Shown: positions 45,360 to 52,988 of the stretch, piece after piece | How positions within the stretch are numbered: position 1 is the stretch's first letter | Layout: every line of letters starts with the position of its first letter | DNA from: Collinsella tanakaei | Lineage (GTDB): Bacteria > Actinomycetota > Coriobacteriia > Coriobacteriales > Coriobacteriaceae | Length of the DNA: 64,000 nucleotides | Assembly (NCBI RefSeq): GCF_016900375.1 | Contig: NZ_JACJKB010000005.1 | Coordinates: forward strand, 93,756-157,755 | Direction: 5' to 3' | Program-made: the position numbers and the translations under genes | The notes under the pieces: generated by a model | The model's input: only the letters and a program-made list of their open reading frames with translations | Told to the model about the DNA's origin: nothing | Database searches by the model: none

Positions 45360-48300
45360 ATGGCCAAGACGATTGACGAGCTCATCACCCGAAGGTTCAC
45401 GACCGCCCTCGACGTACCCGAAAACGCAGGTAAAACCGTCTACGACCTGTTCGAGTGGACGACCCGCGACGTGCACCTGACCGACTACAAGACCGGTAGA
45501 GTCCTGTGCGACATGCACGATCTGGAGTTCCCCGCGCGCTATTCGCAAAATGCCGTGGACATCATTGCGTCCAAGTACTTCCGTCGCGCTGGTGTGCCGG
45601 GCTGCGGTCACGAGACCTCGATGCGCCAGGTTGCCCACCGCATGGTCGACTTCTGGGTTGCCGCGCTCATCGAGGAGGGCCTGGTGGCAGAGGGCGAGCA
45701 GGCGCAGATTCTTTACGACGAACTCGTCTACATGATTCTGGACCAGCGCTTTGCCCCCAATTCGCCGCAGTGGTTCAACACGGGCCTCGAGCGCTCGTAC
45801 GGTATCAAGGGCGAGCCGCAGGGCATGTTCTACGTCGATCCTTCCACGGGCGAGGTGGTGGAGTCGGCCGACCAGTACACCCGCACCCAGGCGAGCGCCT
45901 GCTTCATCGTGTCCGTCGAGGACAAGCTGCTGGGCGACCACTCCATCTCCGATGAGTTCGTTACCGAAACCAAACTGTTCAAGGGCGGCTCGGGCACCGG
46001 CTCCAACTTCTCCGCGCTGCGCGCCGAGGGCGAGAAACTCTCGGGCGGCGGCGTGTCGAGCGGTGTCATGAGCTTCCTGCGCGGGCTCGATCGCAATGCC
46101 GATGCCATCAAGAGCGGCGGCACCACGCGCCGTGCGGCCAAGATGGTGTGCCTGGACATCAACCATCCCGATATCGAGAAGTTCATCACCTGGAAGGCGC
46201 GCGAGGAAGACAAGGCGCTCGCCCTCATGAAGATGGGCTACGACGGCGACATCAACGGCGAGGCGTATGCCACCGTGTCGGGCCAGAATTCCAACAACTC
46301 GCTGCGCATCGACAACGAGTTCATGAAGAAGGTCGACAACCTCGAGGCGGATCCGGACGCCACGTACCGCCTGCGCGGGCGCGTCGACCCCACGAAGGAC
46401 ACCGATGTTTCGGTGGCCCACATCTGGGACGTCTTCAACGAGAGCGCTTGGCGCTGCGCCGACCCCGCTCCGCAGTTCTCCGACACCTTCAACGAGTGGC
46501 ATACCTGTCCGGCGGGTGAGGACGGCCAGGTCGGTGCCCCTTACAATCGCCTGAATTCCACGAACCCCTGCGGCGAGTACGCGTTTTTGGACGATTCGAG
46601 CTGCAACCTCGGGTCCATCAACGTCTACCGCTTCTTCGACCCGGCTACCGGCGCGTTTGATGTCGAGGGCTACGAGCATGCCATCGATATCGCGCAGCTG
46701 GCGCTCGAGGCATCGATCGAGTGGGGCCAGTTCCCCACGCGCGATATCGCGCGCCGCACCTACCGCTTCCGCGCGACGGGTCTTGGCCTGTCCAACCTGG
46801 CGAGCCTGCTCATGGCAAACGGCGTGCCCTACGATTCTCCCGAGGCCCGTGCGCTCGGTGCGGCGCTCGTCGGCACGCTGACCGGTCGCAGCTACGCTGT
46901 CTCCGCGCTGATGGCCGCCAAGGTGGGGCCGTTCGATTGCTTTGAGCTGAACCGTCCGCATATGATGCGTGTCATTCGCAACCACGCTCGCGTGGCCGGT
47001 GCGCGCACGGATGAGTACGAGAACCTGACGGTGCAGCCGCCCGCGGTGGACCTTGCGCTGCTCGACAGCGTGGGTGCCGGCAATCTTGGTCAGGCGCTCG
47101 TCGCGTCGTGGAAGCGCGCCGAGGAGCTCGGCGAGAAGTACGGTTACCGCAACGCGCAGGTGAGCGTCATGGCACCGACGGGCACCATCTCGTTCGCCAT
47201 GGACTGCGGTGCCACTTCCATCGAGCCGTTCTTCAGCCACATGATCTATAAGAAGCTCTCGGGCGGCGGTTTCATGACCATCGCGAATCCGGTGATCGGC
47301 GATGCCCTGCGGCGCCTGGGCTATGCCGAGGACGAGGTCGAGGAGATCTTGGCCTACGTCCAGGCGGTCGATGACAAGGGCATGATCGTCGACGGCAAGA
47401 TCGAGGGCGCCCCGCACCTGCGCGACGAGCATCTGGCGATCTTCGACACGGCCAACACCTGCGGTACGGGTGAGCGCTACATCGATCCGCGCGGTCACGT
47501 GCTTATGGTGGCTGCCATGACGCCGCTCATTTCCGGCGCCATCTCCAAGACGGTCAACCTGCCCAACTCCGCTACGGTCCAGGATTTCAAGGATGTCATC
47601 ATGCTTGCCTGGAAGACCGGCTGCAAGGGCATCACGCTTTACCGCGACGGCTCCAAGAACGCCCAGCCGCTCAATACCTCGCTTGATGGAGACTCGGGCG
47701 AAAAGGACCTGGGCGAGCTGTCCTACGAGGCGCTGCTTGAGTACGCGCGCGGCGCGAAGGAGCAGCTGGCAAGCGTAAAGCCTGCCGCCGAGCGCCGCCG
47801 CATCATGGGCATCCGCAGTGGACACACGCACCTGGCGCAGATCGACGGAGTGAAGATCTACACCACCGTGAACCGCAACGAAGATGGCGACATCTCCGAG
47901 CTGTTCGTGACCACCGATCGCGAGGGCACGACCATCATGGGCCTGCTCAACTCGCTGTCCAAGACCATCTCGGTCATGCTGCAGTACGGCATTCCCGCTG
48001 AGCGCATCTCGAAGATGCTGCGCGGCCAGATGTACGAGCCCTACGGTTTCGTGCAGAGCCATCCCTACATCAAGTACGTGAACTCCATCTCGGACCTCAT
48101 CTCCAAGGTGATCGACATCGAGCTGGGCGACTACACGCGCGTGCAGGTCAAACCCGAAGGCTGGGCGCAGGTTGCGGGTGCCGTGCCCGCGCCGGCCGCC
48201 GCAGCGCCCGCTGTTGCCGACCCGCTGTTCGACGACGAGCCTGCGGTGAGCGATGAGGAGCTATCGCGCCTGACCGCCGCCAAGCAGGACGAGCTGCTCG

Positions 48301-48494
48301 AGGAGACGGGCACCTTCGATAGCAAGGATCGCTACACGACAGCCTTTGTGAACAAGGCGGTTCACGACACGGCCATCCACGGCGAGCGCCTGTACGATGG
48401 CAGCACCTGCCCCAACTGCGGTAGCTCTCGCATGGTCCAAAACGGCACCTGCAAGGTCTGCATGGACTGTGGAACTACCACCGGCTGCAGCTGA
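45360..48494 (+). CDS. nrdJ: Class II (adenosylcobalamin-dependent) ribonucleoside-diphosphate reductase
   Basis: The 1044-residue enzyme makes deoxyribonucleotides without oxygen using coenzyme B12. It has RFAPNSPQWFNTG, the active-site region ASACFIVSVEDKL, KGGSGTGSNFS, the radical-site signature NPCGEYAFLDDSSCNLGSIN, the second-shell MAPTGTISF and a Cys-rich C-terminal tail (CPNCGSSRMV, CKVCMDCG) for thiol exchange. The length and tail fit the NrdJ/NrdZ-type vitamin B12-dependent family. GAGGTAG precedes the ATG. NrdR-like boxes upstream predict repression by NrdR-ATP. It is followed by repeat-rich DNA and appears monocistronic. Confidence 0.95.
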   Translation: MAKTIDELITRRFTTALDVPENAGKTVYDLFEWTTRDVHLTDYKTGRVLCDMHDLEFPARYSQNAVDIIASKYFRRAGVPGCGHETSMRQVAHRMVDFWVAALIEEGLVAEGEQAQILYDELVYMILDQRFAPNSPQWFNTGLERSYGIKGEPQGMFYVDPSTGEVVESADQYTRTQASACFIVSVEDKLLGDHSISDEFVTETKLFKGGSGTGSNFSALRAEGEKLSGGGVSSGVMSFLRGLDRNADAIKSGGTTRRAAKMVCLDINHPDIEKFITWKAREEDKALALMKMGYDGDINGEAYATVSGQNSNNSLRIDNEFMKKVDNLEADPDATYRLRGRVDPTKDTDVSVAHIWDVFNESAWRCADPAPQFSDTFNEWHTCPAGEDGQVGAPYNRLNSTNPCGEYAFLDDSSCNLGSINVYRFFDPATGAFDVEGYEHAIDIAQLALEASIEWGQFPTRDIARRTYRFRATGLGLSNLASLLMANGVPYDSPEARALGAALVGTLTGRSYAVSALMAAKVGPFDCFELNRPHMMRVIRNHARVAGARTDEYENLTVQPPAVDLALLDSVGAGNLGQALVASWKRAEELGEKYGYRNAQVSVMAPTGTISFAMDCGATSIEPFFSHMIYKKLSGGGFMTIANPVIGDALRRLGYAEDEVEEILAYVQAVDDKGMIVDGKIEGAPHLRDEHLAIFDTANTCGTGERYIDPRGHVLMVAAMTPLISGAISKTVNLPNSATVQDFKDVIMLAWKTGCKGITLYRDGSKNAQPLNTSLDGDSGEKDLGELSYEALLEYARGAKEQLASVKPAAERRRIMGIRSGHTHLAQIDGVKIYTTVNRNEDGDISELFVTTDREGTTIMGLLNSLSKTISVMLQYGIPAERISKMLRGQMYEPYGFVQSHPYIKYVNSISDLISKVIDIELGDYTRVQVKPEGWAQVAGAVPAPAAAAPAVADPLFDDEPAVSDEELSRLTAAKQDELLEETGTFDSKDRYTTAFVNKAVHDTAIHGERLYDGSTCPNCGSSRMVQNGTCKVCMDCGTTTGCS

Positions 48495-48498
48495 TTTT

Positions 48499-48757
48499 AG
48501 GTTGATCGATCCCCACGACCGGACTCCAGCACCGCATCTTGCCCCTCAATCGTCGGGCATGGCCTCAAGGCCTATGCCCTCCTCTTTCGGGGCAACCTGC
48601 GGCACTGGAGCCGGTCGTCTCCGTGGTAGGTTGACTGATCCCAGCGACCGGCTGAGGCACCGCACCTTGCCGTTCAAGCCTTCGGGCGCCGCACGCTAGG
48701 CGTGCGCCTTCGGCTTTCACGGCAATCTGCGGCACCTCAGCCGGCCGTCTCCGTTGT
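48499..48757. repeat. Two tandem 129/130-bp hairpin repeats with compensatory changes
   Basis: Copies start at 48499 and 48628 with AGGTTGA and end with GTCTCCGT(G/T)GT. Each folds into a long stem with an inner hairpin. In copy 1 the stem segment CTCCAG pairs with CTGGAG; in copy 2 it is CTGAGG with CCTCAG. TGCCCC/GGGGCA in copy 1 becomes TGCCGT/ACGGCA in copy 2. These paired changes preserve the stem, so the structure, not the sequence, is conserved. Confidence 0.8.
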
Positions 48758-48763
48758 AGGTGA

Positions 48764-48795
48764 CGACAAGATGGGGCCAGGTACAAACTTGTCGG
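48764..48795 (+). repeat. CGACAAGATGGGGCC repeat, copy a
   Basis: CGACAAG and CTTGTCGG at the ends pair around GATGGGGCCAGGTACAAA. Nearly identical copies lie at 48998-49030 and 62301-62331, with relatives at 28724 and 29040. Confidence 0.9.
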
Positions 48796-48800
48796 TAGCG

Positions 48801-48828
48801 TGACAGTTAGGACGGTTCCCAGCGTCAT
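48801..48828 (+). repeat. Single arm of the TGACAGTTGGGACAGG element
   Basis: TGACAGTTAGGACGGTTCCC then AGCGTCAT resembles the left arm of the 112-bp element at 59724-59835. Confidence 0.6.
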
Positions 48829-48903
48829 GCTTTCGGGTCGGACGGGCCTGGGTGCATGCCTGCCGATTGTCTATGTGCGCCTTCGGAACGTTTTGCGCCG
48901 TTT

Positions 48904-48990
48904 GACTGTGCGCTATCGGAACACCTTGGGGCGTGGGATGTTCCGATGGCGCACAGTCGATGGCAGGTGATGTTCCGAAAACGCACAGTC
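48904..48990. repeat. Cluster of three TGTTCCGATAGCGCACAG units
   Basis: Units lie at 48904-48923 (GACTGTGCGCTATCGGAACA), 48939-48958 and 48971-48990 (TGTTCCGAAAACGCACAGTC). The first two are inverse copies and can form a hairpin. The same unit occurs four times at 3117-3235. Confidence 0.85.
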
Positions 48991-48997
48991 ACGGTCT

Positions 48998-49030
48998 CCG
49001 ACAAGATGGGGCCAGGTACAAACTTGTCGG
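48998..49030 (+). repeat. CGACAAGATGGGGCC repeat, copy b
   Basis: It is identical to copy a over the core, in the same orientation, 234 bp further on, with the TGTTCC cluster between them. Confidence 0.9.
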
Positions 49031-49060
49031 TTGTCCGCCGTGCGCGAGATGTTGCCGTGA

Positions 49061-49085
49061 AAGTTCGGGACCTGTCCCCAAACTT
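49061..49085. repeat. AAGTTCGGGACCTGTCCCC palindrome
   Basis: AAGTTCGGGAC pairs with TCCCCAAACTT around a short centre. The GGGAC/TCCC core matches the other stop-linked palindromes. Confidence 0.75.
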
Positions 49086-49091
49086 GCAGAA

Positions 49092-49123
49092 AGCCGCCCG
49101 GCGCGTGGGGGCGCCGGGCGGCT
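49092..49123 (-). terminator. Terminator of the metallo-hydrolase gene
   Basis: AGCCGCCCGGCGC pairs perfectly with GCGCCGGGCGGCT around a 6-nt loop; on the minus strand it is followed by TTTCTGCAAGTTT. Confidence 0.8.
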
Positions 49124-49154
49124 TCAGGAAGAGGGGACAACGCGATGCGCGCTC

Positions 49155-49811
49155 TTAGCGCTCGAGCTTGATGACGACTTTGATATCAGAGTTGACCTCC
49201 GCCTTGAAGGTATCCGGGTCGTCCATGCTGCCCGCAACGCTGCCGTAGTGCGTGGGGATTGCGACCCGCGGCGAGATGGTGTTGATGAGCGTCGCTGCCT
49301 GATGCGGGTCCATCGTGTAGGTGCCGCCGATGGGGATGAGGGCGATATCGCACGAGATCTCGGAGTTGTCGGGGTTCTGATCGGTGTCGCCGGCGATGTA
49401 GATGCGGCTGCCGTCGACGGTCAGCACGTAACCGACCCACTCGCGAGGCTTGGGGTGGAATCCCTGGCGCTCGGGCTCAACGTTGTAGGCGGGAACGACC
49501 TCAACCGCGATGTCGGCGAGTTCGAGGCGCTGTCCCGCTTCCACCGAGCGGTAGGGGAGTCCCGCCCGGGAAGCGTCATCCGCCATCGATGCCGGCGCTA
49601 CGAGTTCGGTGCCCTCCTTCGCCACGCGTGCGATGTCCTCGGGCGAGAAATGGTCGTAATGCGCGTGGGTTACCAGCACGAAGTCCGCATCGTGCGTCTC
49701 GTCAGTAAGGTTGTACGGGTCTACATATACGACGGTGCCGGCATTGCTCTGAATACGGATGGCGCTATGCGTCAGCACGCGGATGTTATCGAGATTGAAC
49801 GTGTTTGCCAT
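49155..49811 (-). CDS. UPF0173-type metal-dependent hydrolase (metallo-beta-lactamase fold)
   Basis: The 218-residue protein has the metal site VTHAHYDHFSPEDI, the second motif IYIAGDTDQNPD and a distal His in IPTHYGSVAG. It belongs to the small metallo-beta-lactamase-fold hydrolases close to UPF0173; the substrate is unknown. GAAGGG precedes the ATG at 49811; the longer frame to 49913 adds a basic, non-conserved stretch. The gene is alone between repeat-rich DNA and the sdpRI-like pair. Confidence 0.85.
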   Translation of the reverse strand: MANTFNLDNIRVLTHSAIRIQSNAGTVVYVDPYNLTDETHDADFVLVTHAHYDHFSPEDIARVAKEGTELVAPASMADDASRAGLPYRSVEAGQRLELADIAVEVVPAYNVEPERQGFHPKPREWVGYVLTVDGSRIYIAGDTDQNPDNSEISCDIALIPIGGTYTMDPHQAATLINTISPRVAIPTHYGSVAGSMDDPDTFKAEVNSDIKVVIKLER

Positions 49812-49968
49812 GGCTGTCCCTTCTGTGCGGATACGGGAGCGGGGCGGCAACGTGCCCACGCTCCCTTTGTACCCGGGACGTGGCAACGGTATCGGGGCAA
49901 GCGCGCTCAACACGCGATGCTTACAGATTGGTGATGTGCCCAGGGGCTATGCGCCTCGCTGCGGCGTC

Positions 49969-50649
49969 CTACGCACCCAGCTTGCGCCACGCCAGGTATG
50001 AATACACGCCTGCAAAGACGGTCGCCCCGAGAATCGAGACGAGCATGACGGCAAACGCGACCTCGTGGAGCGTTGTGGCAAACAGCGCCGCGATGAGCGT
50101 CGCTATACCCGCTGCGATGAACACCGGTCCCGATGCACGATGCGTGCGGCGCCAGACCTCTTCGCTGGCAAGCGTCCAGGGCGTGCGGATTCCGAAGGTA
50201 AAGTTGGGCCGGACGCGCGGAAGATAGTTGCCCAAGCCGATAAACAGCAGGCCGAAGATGCCGAAGAGAGCTGTGTTGATGAGCCCTCCGTCAGGCGAGA
50301 GGTATCCCCAGGCGGTGAGCGGGCCGATCCAGGTAACGGCTATCATAAGTAGGCAAATTGCCGCCGTGAACGTGCGGTAGATGCCGGAGAACCGCTCGAA
50401 ATTGTGCCGTTTGGGGTCGATGCGCGGGACGACAAACATCAGGCCGGTCATGATCAGCGGCATGAACGCGAGTCCGATGGAGACCTCCTTGTCGTTCCAG
50501 TCGTCGACGGCGCCCGAGATTCCCCAGTGGGTGGGAAGCTGGTCGGGCATGGTGGGAAGCAGGAGCACGAACACGATGATGTTGATAAGGGCGAGCGCCG
50601 CAAGGACGCTCCAAAACGCGAGCTCGCCTTTAGAAAGGTGCTGCTTCAT
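49969..50649 (-). CDS. sdpI: SdpI-family immunity-like membrane protein
   Basis: The 226-residue protein has an N-terminal DUF1648 segment (LPTMPDQLPTHWGISGAVDDW) and a SdpI C-terminal domain (YLPRVRPNFTFGIRTPWTLAS, VWRRTHRASG), with about six membrane segments. In Bacillus, SdpI protects against the cannibalism toxin SdpC and signals to SdpR. Its start overlaps the stop of the ArsR-type gene by four bases (ATGA). No sdpC-like toxin gene is next to it, so it may give immunity to a toxin made elsewhere, or act as a generic membrane-stress sensor. Confidence 0.88.
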   Translation of the reverse strand: MKQHLSKGELAFWSVLAALALINIIVFVLLLPTMPDQLPTHWGISGAVDDWNDKEVSIGLAFMPLIMTGLMFVVPRIDPKRHNFERFSGIYRTFTAAICLLMIAVTWIGPLTAWGYLSPDGGLINTALFGIFGLLFIGLGNYLPRVRPNFTFGIRTPWTLASEEVWRRTHRASGPVFIAAGIATLIAALFATTLHEVAFAVMLVSILGATVFAGVYSYLAWRKLGA

Positions 50650-50918
50650 TGCTGGTGCTCCTTGTCCGTGATGTCGTAGAACCAGGCGATAATGCCCTGC
50701 AAGACGGTGGTTTCCAGGCTGTAGACGACATTGCGCCCATGGCGCTCGGAGCTGACGAGTCCCGCCTCGCGCAAGACGTCGAGATGGTGGGAGAGTGTCG
50801 CCTTGGTCATGTCGAAATGGGCCCCGATTTCCCCGGCGGTGAGGTCGCCTTCGCCCAGCAGCTCGAGAATCCGCCGCCGCGTGGGGTCGGATAGCGCCTT
50901 GAATCCATCTCCAGCCAT
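50646..50918 (-). CDS. sdpR: ArsR-family repressor (SdpR-like)
   Basis: The 90-residue protein is a complete winged helix-turn-helix of the ArsR/SdpR type (ALSDPTRRRILELLGEGDLT, AHFDMTKATLSHHLDVLREA, RHGRNVVYSLETTVLQ). It lacks the metal-binding Cys of arsenic sensors, which favours SdpR. GGGAGG precedes the ATG. It is first in an operon with the SdpI-like gene, and an inverted repeat at 50952-50973 in front of it is a likely autoregulatory operator. Confidence 0.9.
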   Translation of the reverse strand: MAGDGFKALSDPTRRRILELLGEGDLTAGEIGAHFDMTKATLSHHLDVLREAGLVSSERHGRNVVYSLETTVLQGIIAWFYDITDKEHQQ

Positions 50919-50951
50919 AGAAACCTCCCTTCGTCGGGCAGTATACCCTAA

Positions 50952-50973
50952 TAGTTAGAAAATCATCGAACTA
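50952..50973 (-). promoter_or_regulatory. Candidate operator of the sdpRI-like operon
   Basis: TAGTT and AACTA form an inverted repeat with a 12-bp AT-rich centre. On the minus strand a TATACT -10-like box lies just downstream. Confidence 0.45.
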
Positions 50974-51060
50974 ATCGGGCAAAGCGGGCCGATCTTGAGC
51001 TCCCATGTGGACTGACGGTGCGGTGGACCCACGATTTCGCTGCGACGTGGCGCTCGCAGT

Positions 51061-51250
51061 GAAAGTTAACCACTATGAACAGCCGGTTTTCAGTACATCT
51101 TTGCTGCACTCGTGAGTACAACAAGATAACCGGAACATGGTCAAGCCTCTGACCTGCGGTATTACGAGTTCTGAACACGTGCAAAACCCTGGCTACTTCG
51201 CAGGATGCCAAAGATATGCTGAAAACCGGCTGTTCATATTGGTTAACTTC
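51061..51250. mobile_element. 190-bp MITE-like element with 42-bp terminal inverted repeats
   Basis: Bases 51061-51103 (GAAAGTTAACCACTATGAAC and on, through CCGGTTTTCAG) are nearly complementary to 51209-51250. The core carries no gene. Size and long terminal inverted repeats fit a miniature inverted-repeat transposable element. The terminal sequence is unlike the other repeat families here. Confidence 0.6.
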
Positions 51251-51447
51251 TGAATATGCGCTTCCGGAGGCGGCGCGAACCGTTCGAAGTTCGTTCCGGA
51301 GGCACATTACCCGTTTTTCCCATCTATCGGGTGGCATGGACCGGCGCATTTCCCCGTACCTTTGAGATGTGTTTTGGGCGAGCCGGATGACTCGGCCAGC
51401 TCGTCCGCCACGCCGTTCCTAACCTCGAGATAAGGAGGAAGCGTAGC

Positions 51448-52863
51448 ATGAAAAGACGGGTATTCGGACTGCTTTGCATATTGGCGCTCTGCTTCGGCCT
51501 GCTGCCTGCCAGCGCCTTCGCCGTGGAGAAGGGAGCCTATGTCGCCTTAGGCGACAGCATCTCAGCGGGCTACGGTCTCGAGGAAGAGGAGCTGTCGTTC
51601 CCGGAGGTTATCGTCCAGGACATCGACGTCGCGCTTACGAATTACGCGCAGCCTGAAGGGTGGACCTCGGAGAATCTGCTCGCCCAGCTGCAGGACAACA
51701 CGGATGGCGTCATGGATGCAGTCTCCAACGCCGACATCATCACCATCACCATCGGCGGCAACGACCTCATGGATGCGCTGTATGCGTATCTCGCTGCGGT
51801 GCTCGGCGAGGATGTGAGCCCCGACTACGTGCGCGAGATGCTTGAGAGCGGAAGCGCCGACCTGGCTGCTCTGGTGCAGATCATGGAGAGCATCGACGCC
51901 TTCCCGATGTCCGGGCAGGCCTCGGCGGCTCTGCTGCAGCTCTCGGACAACCTGGGGGCGGCGCTGACCCTGATTCGCGATGCGAACGTCGACGCGACGG
52001 TCGTCATCGTGAACCAGTACAACCCGTACGGGCACATCGACAACCCCGCTGCCGCCCAGATCGTCGAGGCTGTCGACGAGGGCGTAAACCAGCTGAACGC
52101 GGCGCTCAACATGTTCTGCGCTCCGTACGACGTGATCATGGCGGATGCGTACGGCGCTTTCGAGGCGGCCGAAGAGAACCCGTGTGATACGTATTACTCG
52201 TATATCGACGACTTCAACCTCGATTTCCATCCTAACGCCTACGGCCACCAGTTGATCGCCCTGGCCGTTGAGGATGCGCTGCCCAGCACCGAGCCTCCCT
52301 TTGCGGACGTCTCCGCGGACGACTGGTATGCCGAATCGGTCACCTGGGTGTGGCAGAGCGGTTACATGAGCGGATACGACGACTCCGATCTGTTCGGCGT
52401 GAACGACGTGCTGACCCGCGCGCAGATGGCTACCGTGCTGTACAACATCGCAGGTAAGCCCGAGGTCGAGGTCGGCGCGCTGCCTTCTGACTGCGACCCG
52501 AACGCCTGGTACGCACCTTATGTCTCCTGGGCGCTTGAGGTGGGTGCGTTCAACGGTTACGGCGATGGTTCCACCTTCGCTCCGGATGACGCACTGACCC
52601 GCGAGCAGGCCGCATGCGTGATCATGAACGCTGCCGGCCACCTGGGCGCCGACATTTCCGCTCGCGCTGATCTTTCGGTTTATCCGGACGCCGGCCAGAT
52701 TCACGACTGGGCTACCGACGCCATGTCCTGGGCCGTTGCAGAGGGTATTCTCAGCGGCGCGGAGATGGACGATGGCTCCCGCGAGCTGCAGCCGACCCGC
52801 GATTGCACACGTGCCGAGATGGCTGCGATCCTGATGAACCTCATTGCGGGCGCACAGGGTTAA
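51448..52863 (+). CDS. Secreted SGNH/GDSL hydrolase with SLH domains
   Basis: The 471-residue protein has a signal peptide ending near AFA (residue 25), a GDSL-type hydrolase domain (VALGDSISAGYG with the nucleophile Ser, ITIGGNDL, and DFHPNAYGH with the catalytic Asp-His pair), then three S-layer homology repeats (FADVSADDWYAESVTWVWQS, DPNAWYAPYVSWALEVG, IHDWATDAMSWAVAEG). It likely removes acyl groups from wall polymers or lipids while bound to secondary wall polymer through the SLH repeats. AAGGAGG precedes the ATG. It is monocistronic with its own terminator. Confidence 0.93.
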   Translation: MKRRVFGLLCILALCFGLLPASAFAVEKGAYVALGDSISAGYGLEEEELSFPEVIVQDIDVALTNYAQPEGWTSENLLAQLQDNTDGVMDAVSNADIITITIGGNDLMDALYAYLAAVLGEDVSPDYVREMLESGSADLAALVQIMESIDAFPMSGQASAALLQLSDNLGAALTLIRDANVDATVVIVNQYNPYGHIDNPAAAQIVEAVDEGVNQLNAALNMFCAPYDVIMADAYGAFEAAEENPCDTYYSYIDDFNLDFHPNAYGHQLIALAVEDALPSTEPPFADVSADDWYAESVTWVWQSGYMSGYDDSDLFGVNDVLTRAQMATVLYNIAGKPEVEVGALPSDCDPNAWYAPYVSWALEVGAFNGYGDGSTFAPDDALTREQAACVIMNAAGHLGADISARADLSVYPDAGQIHDWATDAMSWAVAEGILSGAEMDDGSRELQPTRDCTRAEMAAILMNLIAGAQG

Positions 52864-52885
52864 CGGCTGAACGCATGTCTCATGC

Positions 52886-52917
52886 AAGGGGGTCCTCGCA
52901 AATGCGGGGACCCTTTT
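52886..52917 (+). terminator. Terminator of the SGNH/SLH gene
   Basis: AAGGGGGTCC pairs with GGGACCCTTTT around an 11-nt loop, ending in TTTT. Confidence 0.85.
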
Positions 52918-52988
52918 CGTGACGGGCCCGCTTTCCGCACGACCTGCTACGCTGGTACCACGGTACACGGCAAAGCAGAGGAGGGCAC

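Noticed and set aside
45300..48062. 920-residue minus-strand open frame opposite the ribonucleotide reductase gene
   Set aside because: Same mirror effect; the plus-strand frame has all class II reductase motifs.
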